A DNA stretch of 64,000 bases. Origin: Bradyrhizobium sp. CCGB12 (GTDB lineage Bacteria; Pseudomonadota; Alphaproteobacteria; Rhizobiales; Xanthobacteraceae). The stretch covers positions 5,394,001 to 5,458,000 of the forward strand of contig NZ_JANADO010000001.1 in NCBI RefSeq assembly GCF_024199845.1, in the 5' to 3' direction. Every line of letters starts with the position of its first letter. Within the stretch, counting starts at the first letter, position 1. Shown here piece after piece: positions 20,116-29,438 of the stretch. The position numbers were made by a program, and so were the translations under genes. Below the pieces are notes generated by a model. The model saw nothing but the letters and a program-made list of their open reading frames with translations. It was not told the origin of the DNA and made no database searches.

Positions 20116-21654
20116 ATGATTAATCTCAGCACCCTGATTGAGCGAAGCGCGGCGTTCGATCCCGATAAAGCGGCAATCCATTTCGAGGGGGCCACTTTAA
20201 GCTATGCCGCTCTCCTCCGTCGTATCGAGCAGGCCGCGCGTACTTTGGAAACCCGCCTCGGCATCGAGAGAGGGGACCGCATTGCGATCCTCAGCCTCAA
20301 CCGGCCTGATTATCTCATTCTGTTGTATGCTTGCGCGCGACTCGGCGCAATCCTCGTGCCATTGAACTGGCGGCTTGCGATCGCCGAGCAGCTCTTCATT
20401 CTGTCCGATGCTGGTATCAAAGTCCTGGTGCTTGAACAGGCCTTCGACGAAATCCTACCGATGCTGGCGCAGGAGTTGCCCTTTGCGGCCATTATCGGAT
20501 TCGACTTTGATCCCGTCGGCGGAAGCAATTGGCATGAGCTGCTCGAGCAAGCGCGCGGCGATGATCGCAACGCGCATGTCGATCTCTCCTGCCCACTCCT
20601 GATCGTCTATACGTCGGGGACCACAGGACGCCCCAAGGGCGCGGTGCTGCGCCAAGAAGCCTTGCTTTGGAATGGCGTCATGAGTCGGCACATGCATGGG
20701 CTCAGCGCGACCGATCATATCCTATCCGTGTTGCCATTGTTTCACGTCGGCGGCCTCAACATTCTGACCACGCCAGCCTTGCATTACGGCGCGACCGTTA
20801 CGCTCCACAGGCGGTTTACGCCAGAGGCAACCCTTGCAGCATTTGAGCGCGATCGGCCCACGCTAACCGTATTGGTGCCAGCTACGATCCAAGCTCTGGC
20901 CGATCATCACGGATGGCCTATGGTCGACGTATGCTCCCTTAAGGCCATCTCCACAGGTTCGACCATGGTGCCACGGCACGTTATCGAACAATTGACCGGT
21001 CGCGGGATAACGGTGCTGCAGGTGTACGGCTCAACGGAAACCAGTCCCATTGCTCTCTATACAAGGCTATGCGGCGATCTCACACGCGATGGTTCGACGG
21101 GACTACCCGGCCTATGCTGCGAGGCCGCAATCGTGAATGATGCCGGCGACAGGCTACCGCCAGGCACTGCAGGCGAGATTGCGGTACGCGGGCCCAATCT
21201 CTTCAGTGAATATTGGAACAACCAACAGGCAACCCGAGAGGTTTTGCGCGACGGCTGGTACTATACCGGCGACATTGGACGCCACGATGCGGACGGATAT
21301 TTTTGGGTTCTCGATCGCAAGAAGAATTTGATCATTTCCGGTGGAGAAAACATCTACCCGGCGGAGGTGGAGCGTGTGCTTACGGAGCATCCGGATGTCG
21401 CGGAATGTGCCGTTGTCGGCCGGCCCGATCCTCGTTGGGACGAAGTGCCGGTCGCCTACGTGGTCAAGCAGCCAGGAGCCCGGATTGAGGCGGATGTTCT
21501 GATCGCATATGTCAAGGTGCAGCTCGCGCACTTCAAGGCGCCACGCGAAATCATCTTTACAGACGAGTTGCCGCGAAACGAGTTGGGCAAAATCCAGCAT
21601 TTCAAGTTGAAGAAGCTCGATGCCCACTCGAGCAATCAAACCGAGGCAAATTGA
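20116..21654 (+). CDS. AMP-dependent acyl-CoA synthetase/ligase
   Basis: 512 residues from ATG 20116 (the frame stays open to 19768 but the extension is not family-like). Adenylate-forming superfamily signatures are all present: A3 loop LLIVYTSGTTGRPKGAVL, A5 VYGSTETSPIALYTR, A7/A8 WYYTGDIGRHDADGYFWVLD and DRKKNLIISGGENIYPAEVE, and the C-terminal catalytic Lys region LPRNELGKIQ. It activates a carboxylic acid as acyl-AMP and forms the CoA thioester. The size and the LPLFHVGGLN segment suggest a long-chain fatty acid or aromatic acid ligase; substrate is uncertain. Its position after trpDC makes an aromatic acid such as an anthranilate- or indole-derived acid conceivable. Confidence 0.92.
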   Translation: MINLSTLIERSAAFDPDKAAIHFEGATLSYAALLRRIEQAARTLETRLGIERGDRIAILSLNRPDYLILLYACARLGAILVPLNWRLAIAEQLFILSDAGIKVLVLEQAFDEILPMLAQELPFAAIIGFDFDPVGGSNWHELLEQARGDDRNAHVDLSCPLLIVYTSGTTGRPKGAVLRQEALLWNGVMSRHMHGLSATDHILSVLPLFHVGGLNILTTPALHYGATVTLHRRFTPEATLAAFERDRPTLTVLVPATIQALADHHGWPMVDVCSLKAISTGSTMVPRHVIEQLTGRGITVLQVYGSTETSPIALYTRLCGDLTRDGSTGLPGLCCEAAIVNDAGDRLPPGTAGEIAVRGPNLFSEYWNNQQATREVLRDGWYYTGDIGRHDADGYFWVLDRKKNLIISGGENIYPAEVERVLTEHPDVAECAVVGRPDPRWDEVPVAYVVKQPGARIEADVLIAYVKVQLAHFKAPREIIFTDELPRNELGKIQHFKLKKLDAHSSNQTEAN

Positions 21655-23476
21655 TCGTCTAGGGTTGACACCTACGGCATATCTACCTGCGAACTGATCG
21701 TACGCAACTCAAGCCTTATGACAGCCAGACCGCATCTGGCCCTACCGTGTGGAACAAGATCGCGGTAGCCGGTTCAGAGTTGTCACTTGCGTGCGATTGA
21801 CACCCAGCGGTCGACATTGCCAGCGGGTCGATGACGCGTGGCAGAGAACGAGTTTCGAAGTCGTGCTTGGCATTCTTGTTCGCAGTGGCACTGGAGCGGA
21901 AACCTTCTCGAGCGAGGGCCACAATAGGTAGTCGCCCGTAAGAATCCGGAAGTCGGACGAGCTGAAGCGGGAGCGCATGAACCTGATGAGGATTTGGCAC
22001 GACAACAGCTGATCCAACTTGGGAGATGGCGGACGTTATTAACCACAGTGGCGCGGATGGCGTCGATGGCGTCTCCTTCGATGGCATAGGCAATTAACCC
22101 ATGCCGTACTTGGATCTGATCCTGTCGATGAGCGGCGCGACAGTGCAAACCCGCAGAGCTCGCTTTGATCTGTGGCGTCACCCGCCATTTTGCTGCGGAG
22201 ATGAACACCCCGAGCTTGGAACGAGGCGGGACGTGACCGCGATAAGCATTGACAAGGAACGCGCGCTACATGGTGTTTGATCAGCCCCCCATCTGGAAGA
22301 TGACAGTTGCAAGTGTGGCCGTAATGACCGTTCCAGCCATCACCTCCACACGGGCCACGAACTGCCCGCCCTGGCGTGCGCCGACTCGGTGGCGAGCTAG
22401 ACCTTGTCTCCGACTCGCAAGGTCCGTGTGCCCAGCTCTTTCTGACGTATTCCATCTCCGGCGCGAGCAATGAGTAGACCATCGGCTCACGCTAGGTGCG
22501 GTTCTGCTCCAAGCACGCGTCGCACAAGCGCCAGCATACGCTCCATCGCTTTTGAGCCTGCGGACTCTAGTAAATCAATTGAAAAGAGCCCTGGGGGGCT
22601 TGAATCGCACGTAGCGTCAAATTGTACCGTCTAAGACAAGGAGACGGTGACGTACAACCGGACGCAATCCGGCTAAGCCGCGGCTTGGATCTCAGAAGCG
22701 CTACTTCTGCACTTCTCGACAAGAGGTTCCGAGGGAGCGGACGACTGTCGTCGCCTACGAGGGTAAGCGGCCACAAACCACTCGATCGCAAAGGACCGAG
22801 GAATGTACTGGACAGCGGAACGATGATCGACATGGCTCCAGTCTTTGGACGAAAACTTCGCGCGACAAACCCTGTGGACCCCGTTCGTTCGCGGCCGCTA
22901 TTCATTCATAGGCCCAACAACACGCTCCGCCTGCTTGAAACTAAGCTACCCTCGTTTCAAGCATCATCGTGCCGAACTGCTGCTGGCCGCGGCAGCAACG
23001 ACACGGTTGAATGCGAGGTCGGCGCGACACCTGCAGCAACAAATGTCAACCTTTCGCGCTTGTCGATTCCATCAGCAGACAGCATCATTCCGCGCAGCGC
23101 ATACGAAATCGTAGGCAGGCGACGCGGATCAGCATTGCTTCCAGCTAATCAACTGAAGTGCGTCGCTCGTTGACGAACTGGATCTCGTACCCTTTCACAA
23201 GGAAGTCTGATGCGGAAGACTCAGTTCGCTCGATGTGCTTACCGAGCTCAGATGACGGTGTATCGGTGGATCGATCGGATCAATTGAGAGTGTCGCCGCT
23301 GCTCACAACATTGGAGATAACTCGCCGGCCTAGGTGACTTCAGCCGACCTTCGTGGGGGCACTGACCCGATACGCTCGCCCGAATTAAAGACTGCTAACA
23401 CTCAGCCCGTCCGCAGCTATCAGCGCGCTTGCCGAACTTCTTGCGCAGAATTCCTCTACCAAAGAAACCGGAGATA
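21655..23476. other. 1.8-kb gene-poor region before the aminotransferase
   Basis: No intact gene. The minus strand near 22300-22480 reads ELGTRTLRVGDKV then a stop and other-frame fragments, suggesting a decayed gene I cannot identify. The region holds the third MerR-type element (22600-22630). I searched the last 250 bases for a nod box, because the comparable y4wEFG locus of NGR234 has one, and found none convincing. Confidence 0.45.
22600..22630 (+). promoter_or_regulatory. MerR-type promoter element, copy C
   Basis: -35 TTGAAT (22600-22605), 19-bp spacer CGCACGTAGCGTCAAATTG, -10 TACCGT (22625-22630). It is almost identical to copy A and close to copy B. It lies about 850 bases upstream of the hisC-like gene. 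Confidence 0.5.
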
Positions 23477-24580
23477 ATGATGACGGACGCAAAGTTACGG
23501 AATCTGCTATCGTCGCTTACTCCGATCGCTCGCGAATTGGACGCTCTCCCGGCTGGCCGACCAGCCCCAGATGATAGTTATGTGAAGCTAGATACGAATG
23601 AGAATCCATTTCCGTTGCCAACCATCGTGATGCGAAGTGCAATTGCAGCTCTAGAGCGGCAATATCTGTATCCGGAGAATGACAACGTCAGCTTGAGGGA
23701 AGCAGCGGCCGCTGCCTATGGCATGTCCGCGGATCGCGTCATGGCTGGTAATGGATCATCTGAACTTCTTAGTCTAGTTTATAGAGCCTTTCTCGCGCCG
23801 GGTGACAGCATAGCAATGATGTCGCCGGGGTTTTCGTTCAACCGTAAGCTAGCGATGTTACAAGGGGCGCAGCTTCTTGAAGTCCCCTGCGACGAACATG
23901 ACAGCCTACCGATCGATAAGTTGCTCTTCGGCCCTGCAAGACACGCCAAGTTCATTCTGTTGGCTAATCCGAACAATCCCACGGGCGCCTTTGTGCCGGT
24001 CGCTGAGATCGAGCGCCTCGTCGCGCGATATGACCGATTGGTCGTGCTGGACGAGGCATATATTGATTTCGCGCCCGAGAACGGACTGCATCTGCTGACT
24101 CGGTATTCGAATCTTCTTGTTTTGCGTACGTTCTCCAAGAGCTACGCAGCTGCGGGCATTCGCGTTGGCTTCGCGTTCGGCCACCCCGAGTTGATCGGGA
24201 GGCTTCGCAACATCCAGAACGTTTTCAACATGAATGTGATCGGGCATGCCGTCGGCATGAGCATCCTTGCGCATCGCCGCGCTTATGACGAGAACCATAG
24301 CTACATCAAGCATGAACGGCAGCGAGTCTCGGACGCACTCTCTCACTTCGGGTTCGCTGTAACGCCCTCGCATGCGAATTTTCTGCTCGCCCGTGTGCCT
24401 GCGGGTCAGGACGGCAGATGGTGGCAGAGCGCTCTTGAACGTCAGAAGGTTCTTGTCGCCTTCTTTGCGGATGATGGCATGCAAGATTGCATCCGCGTTA
24501 GCATCGGTACGAAGGAGCAGATGGACGCGTTTCTTACCGCCGTCCGCAAGCTTCGTTACGGAGCAGACAGCGCTTCTTGA
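23477..24580 (+). CDS. HisC-like aromatic aminotransferase (y4wE-like)
   Basis: 367 residues from ATG 23477 (a second ATG follows directly at 23480 and fits the GGAG at 23470 slightly better). It is a fold-type I PLP aminotransferase of the histidinol-phosphate subfamily: substrate start KLDTNENPFPLP, AGNGSSELLSLVYR, LANPNNPTGAF, VLDEAYIDFA, and PLP Lys in LRTFSKSYAAAGIRVGFAFG. HisC-type enzymes often accept tryptophan, phenylalanine or tyrosine. In Rhizobium NGR234 a HisC-like aminotransferase, Y4wE, followed by a luciferase-like Y4wF is required for flavonoid-induced indole-3-acetate production; the same gene order here supports tryptophan transamination to indole-3-pyruvate. A plain histidine-biosynthetic role is less likely without other his genes. 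Confidence 0.88.
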   Translation: MMTDAKLRNLLSSLTPIARELDALPAGRPAPDDSYVKLDTNENPFPLPTIVMRSAIAALERQYLYPENDNVSLREAAAAAYGMSADRVMAGNGSSELLSLVYRAFLAPGDSIAMMSPGFSFNRKLAMLQGAQLLEVPCDEHDSLPIDKLLFGPARHAKFILLANPNNPTGAFVPVAEIERLVARYDRLVVLDEAYIDFAPENGLHLLTRYSNLLVLRTFSKSYAAAGIRVGFAFGHPELIGRLRNIQNVFNMNVIGHAVGMSILAHRRAYDENHSYIKHERQRVSDALSHFGFAVTPSHANFLLARVPAGQDGRWWQSALERQKVLVAFFADDGMQDCIRVSIGTKEQMDAFLTAVRKLRYGADSAS

Positions 24581-24816
24581 CGGCCTCCTATTCAACACTC
24601 ATCCGGCGGACCGGCATGTGCGCCAGAACGTTTTTGGGCGTCGGGCCAGTCTCCTCGCTAGGCCTCTTTGAGCGCTGTCGGACGCACCTCTGGAATCCAA
24701 GAGTTATCGCCGCGGGGCATTAGACCGCCCTGCATCACAAGCAATGCATTCCGTTCAAGGCCCTCCGGCCTTTGACAGCCAGCAGAGCTCAACTTCTCTT
24801 AGTTGGAGATAATCGA

Positions 24817-25842
24817 GTGACTAACATCCCTGTTTCGACTCTCACTTGCGGCATCTTCGATCATTTTGATGAGAATGGGCGCAATATCACCGAACAATAT
24901 GCGGACCGCATGGTCTTGGCAGAGGCCTACGATCGCCTCGGATTCTACGCGTATCATCTGGCGGAGCATCACTGTACCCCCCATGGACGAAGCCCCTCGC
25001 CGAACTTGTTTCTGTCCAGCGTCATACAGCGCACCCGGCGGCTTCGTGTCGGTCAACTGGTCATGCTGCTTAACCTCTATCACCCCCTGCGCGCGTTCGA
25101 GGAGATCTGCATGTTGGATCACTTGAGTAATGGCAGACTTGAAGTGGGTATTGGTCGCGGCTCCCTCCCGTTGGAACTGACATATTTCGGGGTCGATGCG
25201 GATGTGGCTGCTAGTCGTTACGAGGAAGCTTCCCAAATTCTTGCTAATGCGATGAATGGTGGCCTTTTAAACTATCGGGGGCAGCATTTTGTGCTCGACG
25301 ATGTTCCCTTGACCCTTTCGCCCCACCAGCGTCCACACCCCCCAACGTGGGTCGCCACAAATCGGCCAGAGTCAGCCAGTTGGGCGGCAGCAAATGGTGC
25401 AAACCTTGCGTGTGTGGGGCCGTCTTCTGTTGTTCGAAAAGTCACCGACGTGTTTCGGGCTCATGGAAACACCGAGCGCTCCGCTGACGGAAGGGACCGC
25501 TTTATTGCGTTGCTCCGCATGATCGTGATTGGACGTTCTGAGGCAGAGGCCCATTCGCTCGCCGCACCTGCTTACGAACGCTGGCTCGCTAATTTTAAGT
25601 TCCTGTACGAGTTAAAGGACATATCACTGCCCTCCAACCTTCCCCCCACCTTCGAGGCCGCAATCGAAAGTGAACTGTGCGTCGTAGGAACGCGCGCTTC
25701 TGTGCGGCAGACCGTTCTTAATCATCTGGAGGAAGCCGGCGCCAATTATCTGCTTTGTCAGCTCGCATTTGGAAGTCTGCCAGTCGATGCAGCCCTCAAT
25801 AGCGCAGCTGCGATCCATTCCGAATTCATCGCGCCTCAGTGA
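24817..25842 (+). CDS. Luciferase-like flavin monooxygenase (y4wF-like)
   Basis: 341 residues from GTG 24817, chosen because GGAG stands eight bases upstream; the frame also runs back to a TTG at 24772. The protein is a bacterial-luciferase-type TIM barrel: LAEAYDRLGFYAYHLAEHH near the start, LVMLLNLYHPLRAFEEICML, then LSNGRLEVGIGRGSLPLE, the flavin-phosphate-binding signature. Family members use reduced FMN and O2 (LLM class). Together with the HisC-like gene 236 bases upstream it recalls y4wE-y4wF of NGR234, the locus for indole-3-acetate synthesis, where the monooxygenase may oxidatively decarboxylate an indole intermediate. Reaction is inferred. Confidence 0.88.
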   Translation: MTNIPVSTLTCGIFDHFDENGRNITEQYADRMVLAEAYDRLGFYAYHLAEHHCTPHGRSPSPNLFLSSVIQRTRRLRVGQLVMLLNLYHPLRAFEEICMLDHLSNGRLEVGIGRGSLPLELTYFGVDADVAASRYEEASQILANAMNGGLLNYRGQHFVLDDVPLTLSPHQRPHPPTWVATNRPESASWAAANGANLACVGPSSVVRKVTDVFRAHGNTERSADGRDRFIALLRMIVIGRSEAEAHSLAAPAYERWLANFKFLYELKDISLPSNLPPTFEAAIESELCVVGTRASVRQTVLNHLEEAGANYLLCQLAFGSLPVDAALNSAAAIHSEFIAPQ

Positions 25843-26381
25843 CTGTTTTCGAGATCCACTCAACTGAACCTCGGCGTGAGACGCTCGACGAAATCCAGAC
25901 GCTAAACAAACGAATCGTTTGGTCGGGACGCTAGCGACAGGAGGACGGGATGTTTGTGGATCCCGCGAGTCGATGAGGCCAGCGCGGGAGCAACGCGTAG
26001 AGATCCCAATTTTGCCCGCGCTGGCCCCAAACGTGATTGATTCAGCCTGCGCCTGCATATTGGCGACAGGGGCCCAACGTGGTGTCTGCGGCGCGTTGAA
26101 GAGGAGGTCTATATTCGACGCTTATGATCTGGTATCACCTCGGCGTCATCCGCGTGTAGTGGATTTCACGTATTAGTTCGAACGCCTACTCTCAGCAATC
26201 GGCAACGTGGAGGCGGCGGCCAGCTGCCTAAAGACATCTGATACGGCCGGCATTCTTCTCCATCTCGATGTCGTCGCCGACTTGTTGGGCATCTCTTTGC
26301 CGCCGCTATCTGCCTTCCGATATCTTCCAGTTTTCAGCAGTGCCTCGACACGCGTCCGCTAGCCGTCTTGTACTGTCTTGA
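25843..26381. other. Spacer between y4wF-like gene and MFS gene
   Basis: About 540 bases between convergent genes. No third gene equivalent to y4wG was recognised and no intrinsic terminator was found. Confidence 0.45.
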
Positions 26382-27572
26382 TCATGCCCCACTCGCAGCT
26401 TCTACCGGTTCTGGATTGCGCACGAAGGCAACAGCAAGCCCGACGCCGGCAAGGCCAATCAGGATGGACGCCGCGGCCAGGGATTTGGCCCCGCTGTTCT
26501 CGAGGATAACTCCGCCGAGAAAAGCGCCAATGGCGATGCCCGCGAAGGTAGTCGAGCTGTTCATCGCCAGGACCAGCCTCGACCTGCCCCCGGCTACGCC
26601 GAGGAGCCGGTGCTGGATGGGGACGAGATACATGTAGCTTACGTTGCCCCAAAGGAAGGCGATGAGCAGGGTGAGGAAACCATCTTGTCCGAAGGCAATA
26701 AGCCCTATCAGCAGGAGTGGTTGTGCCCCGACCGCCACGATGAGGACCTTGTAGGGCCCGAAACGGTCGGTCAGAAAGCCACAGGCTGCGTTCCCGGTCA
26801 CGGCTCCGAGACCATAAGCAAAGAGTGCGGCCGAGAGCAGCGGCACCCCGGCAAGCAGAGAACCGGTGATGAAGACACTGACGTAGGAATAGACGACGAA
26901 TTCGGAAACGACAACGAACAGTGTCACGGAAAGGACACCATAGATGATCTTGGGGAAGTCTTTCGAGGCGAGACCTTTTTCGTGCTCGGGCGCCTTAGCA
27001 GCGATCCCAGACATCATGGGGGTGGAGATCAGCAATGCGAGGAGCCCGGCGATGACAACGAAGACGAAGGCATAGCGCCAGCCGATTGCATCTGCGATCC
27101 AGCTGGTGGCCGGAACGCCAGCAACCTGTGAAACGGTCATACCGCCGAAGATGAGGGACAACGCGATCCCCTTGCGGGCGGGCAGGAGGAGCTCGGTAGC
27201 CAGTGCGTTAGCCGCCGGCGTGAACATCGCCGCGCCATAGGCCGACACGACGCGACCTGCCGCAAGGATTAGGAGATTCGGTGCGATCGCGCAGACCAGA
27301 TTGCCGACGATGAAAATCGAGACAGACAGGATCTGGACATTGCGGCGGCTCATGGTCTTGAACGTCCAGGCATTCAGCGGCGCGAAGAAGGCGTAGCAGA
27401 TTGCGTAGATCGAGATGATCCAGCCCGCCGCGCTGGTAGAAATCGAGAGGTCACGAGAGATCACATCAAGCGCGCCGATGATGACAAAAGTGTTCAGGCC
27501 AATAGCGAAGGCACCAATGGTTAGAGCAGTAAGGATGAGTTTTGTTCTTGCATCGGGAGGGGGTGAGATCAT
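26382..27572 (-). CDS. MFS transporter, DHA1-type drug/metabolite exporter
   Basis: 396 residues with about twelve hydrophobic spans. Features of the 12-TM drug:H+ antiporter-1 group: an Asp-containing first loop (VIIGALDVISRDLSIS), the motif after TM2 NAWTFKTMSRRNVQIL, TM4 AGRVVSAYGAAMFTPAANAL, and motif C-like GGMTVSQVAGVPATSWI in TM5. It is an inner-membrane proton-driven exporter similar to AraJ-like permeases; substrate unknown. It faces toward the aminotransferase/monooxygenase pair (convergent), so export of their product is possible but unsupported by co-transcription. Confidence 0.9.
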   Translation of the reverse strand: MISPPPDARTKLILTALTIGAFAIGLNTFVIIGALDVISRDLSISTSAAGWIISIYAICYAFFAPLNAWTFKTMSRRNVQILSVSIFIVGNLVCAIAPNLLILAAGRVVSAYGAAMFTPAANALATELLLPARKGIALSLIFGGMTVSQVAGVPATSWIADAIGWRYAFVFVVIAGLLALLISTPMMSGIAAKAPEHEKGLASKDFPKIIYGVLSVTLFVVVSEFVVYSYVSVFITGSLLAGVPLLSAALFAYGLGAVTGNAACGFLTDRFGPYKVLIVAVGAQPLLLIGLIAFGQDGFLTLLIAFLWGNVSYMYLVPIQHRLLGVAGGRSRLVLAMNSSTTFAGIAIGAFLGGVILENSGAKSLAAASILIGLAGVGLAVAFVRNPEPVEAASGA

Positions 27573-27954
27573 GATGGTGCCCGCTCACGTTCTTGTAATA
27601 TGTTCAGGGCAGCGCCTCATTCAACTCAGGAGGGAGAGTGGCGATCATGGTATCGGAATAGCGGGGACCTCGGGCCATATAGCAGCCCGGTCGTCACCAC
27701 CTCGCGATCTCCGGCGTTATACTCGCCTTTCAATGAGTTTGTTCTCAACAGCCGCCTTTGTCGTTTCGCAAATCATCTGATTCCAAGCATTCGTGTCGAT
27801 ATATCCCATTGTTGGTTCAGGAAGATGCAGCGTTCGAGGCTCTTTTATGCCCTTGCGTCTGAGGACCGCGATGCGCTGCTGTGCAGTATGAATGTGTCGA
27901 CGACCTACAGACGATCGCGATATTTCGCCGTCCCGAGATGGACATTTAGGCGCG
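27573..27954. other. MFS upstream region
   Basis: About 380 bases; presumably the MFS promoter, but no recognisable operator or other gene. Confidence 0.4.
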
Positions 27955-28752
27955 CTACATTAGAGGACATAGCTGTTCTCCGCGACCTGCTGCCTCAGCC
28001 GTTCCAGCCACGAGATCGTCTAGGAATATGATGTCGCATGCCGAGATTCCCTGGAACTCAAGATACTTGAAGGTCGCATGATGGTGATAGCTTCTCGCTG
28101 GGCCGAGCGTGTAGATGCGGACCATCAGGAGATGTCCTTTTTGCTCGTTTATGATCATGGCTTCGAGTTCGCAGGCTCCCCTGTGATGTGTGCTAAGGAC
28201 AGCACCTAAGCATCCGCTGCGGCGCGCAATCATCGCGTTGTCCGAGCCCGAGGCAAGTTCGAGGAAATTTTCCTTAGTGATCTGCGGGGGGCGGACCTTT
28301 AACGCGTCGGTCACTGACCAACACGCAGAAATGCAGGGGATGATCTCCTCGGGCGAGGCCAGTTCTCCGCGGATGACGCTCACCAGTTGGTGGACTGCCT
28401 CGTAGCTTTCGATGTGTAGAAGGATTGGCACATGAATGCTTCTGGTGCGGCAGCGTCCGAGGTCATTCCGCATCAGGTCGACGATCATGAGATTCTCGGC
28501 CCGGCTCTTTTCGTCCAGGCGCAGTTCTTCTGCGATCCGCTCATCTTCCGCTGGGACCTCATGTCGAGCCGCGGTGCCCTTCATGGGCTTGACGGCGCGT
28601 GCGAGACGGATGCGCCGTGAAAATGGACGATGGATTGATGCCCTAGGCACACTCCCAAGACGGCAACGGTGCTGCCGGCCAGAACATCCATCGCGCAGCA
28701 TATCTCGGAGTATGAGGGTTGCCCGGCCTTGGCGAGAGGATAATGCGTTCAT
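27955..28752 (-). pseudogene. Chorismate-binding enzyme (PabB/TrpE type), degenerate
   Basis: A 265-codon minus-strand frame carries the C-terminal core of a chorismate-utilising enzyme: PMKGTAARHEVPAEDERIAE, then KSRAENLMIVDLMRNDLGR, then HIESYEAVHQLVSVIRGELA and SACWSVTDALKVR in place of the expected FPxGSxTGAPKVR. The Lys in PMKGT points to the aminodeoxychorismate synthase type. After this the match dissolves, and the N-terminal half is missing or scattered upstream (28749-29018 is open but not family-like). Loss of the SITGAPK motif, which is catalytic, shows it is inactive. An intact homologue lies at 62374-63768. Confidence 0.7.
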
Positions 28753-29438
28753 GGGGGATCTTGCGGTTTTCTCTCCATTGCACGCTTATCAAAGATGATG
28801 GGATCTCTACCATTCACCTCACCGACCATCTGCGCGTTGTTGAATGTAAATGACTCGAATTTTTCGATTCGGGGTCTCTCAAAGCCTGTCGCAACTGCTG
28901 CCATATTCCTGCCGCGAGTGATCATGTCGCTTGCAAAGTCGAACGCGCCTTTTAACGAAAACTTGCCGGAGCGCGCCTTCGCGCGCAGAATCCCGCGGCC
29001 GGAGCGTCGGTGGATCAATCATTCGGATGATCTGTGCACCTAGGCAGAGTCTAACGGTCATTAATCAACATTTGCCATGTACCGTGCACCTCGATCAATC
29101 ACTAGGTCCGGTAGTTGACCAGCGGCAAGGGTGGCGCGCCGCTGGCGAACTAGCAGGGTCACGGCTGTTTGGCGTTGATTGAGCTATTTGCGAATCTCAG
29201 TTTTTAATCCGCGGATGTCGCCCGCGTTCGCTCAGTCGGATAACAAGCCAGCTAGCCGATTGGCGAAGTTGCGGGAGCTAGGCTATCTCGTCAGTAACGA
29301 GGCTGCCTTTCAGGCGTACAAGAGTTAAAGCGCGCGGCAGCTAAATTGATAAGAGTTAGCATTTTTCGGGGTGATTTGCATAGAAATCGATTTCAGTCTA
29401 AGCGCAAGCTTTCTCATTTCTTTCGGGAGGCACCCTCA
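28753..29438. other. Decayed stretch upstream of the enoyl-CoA hydratase relic
   Basis: Nearly 700 bases with an 89-codon minus-strand frame (FTFNNAQMVGEVNGRDPIIF) that I cannot identify, and a possible 37-codon plus-strand gene listed separately. Otherwise nothing seen. Confidence 0.4.
29215..29328 (+). CDS. Possible 37-residue microprotein
   Basis: ATG 29215 to TAA 29328 encodes MSPAFAQSDNKPASRLAKLR followed by ELGYLVSNEAAFQAYKS. Its composition is balanced and protein-like, with a basic amphipathic middle. There is no clear ribosome-binding site, and it could equally be a fragment of a larger lost gene. Weak call. Confidence 0.25.
   Translation: MSPAFAQSDNKPASRLAKLRELGYLVSNEAAFQAYKS

Noticed and set aside
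21960..22000. TGGCACGACAACAGC as a sigma-54 promoter
   Set aside because: The -12 part reads CAGC rather than TTGC, and no gene follows closely.
23230..23476. Possible nod box before the y4wE-like gene
   Set aside because: Only scattered ATC/GAT triplets are present; the conserved spacing and the long motif of nod boxes are not.
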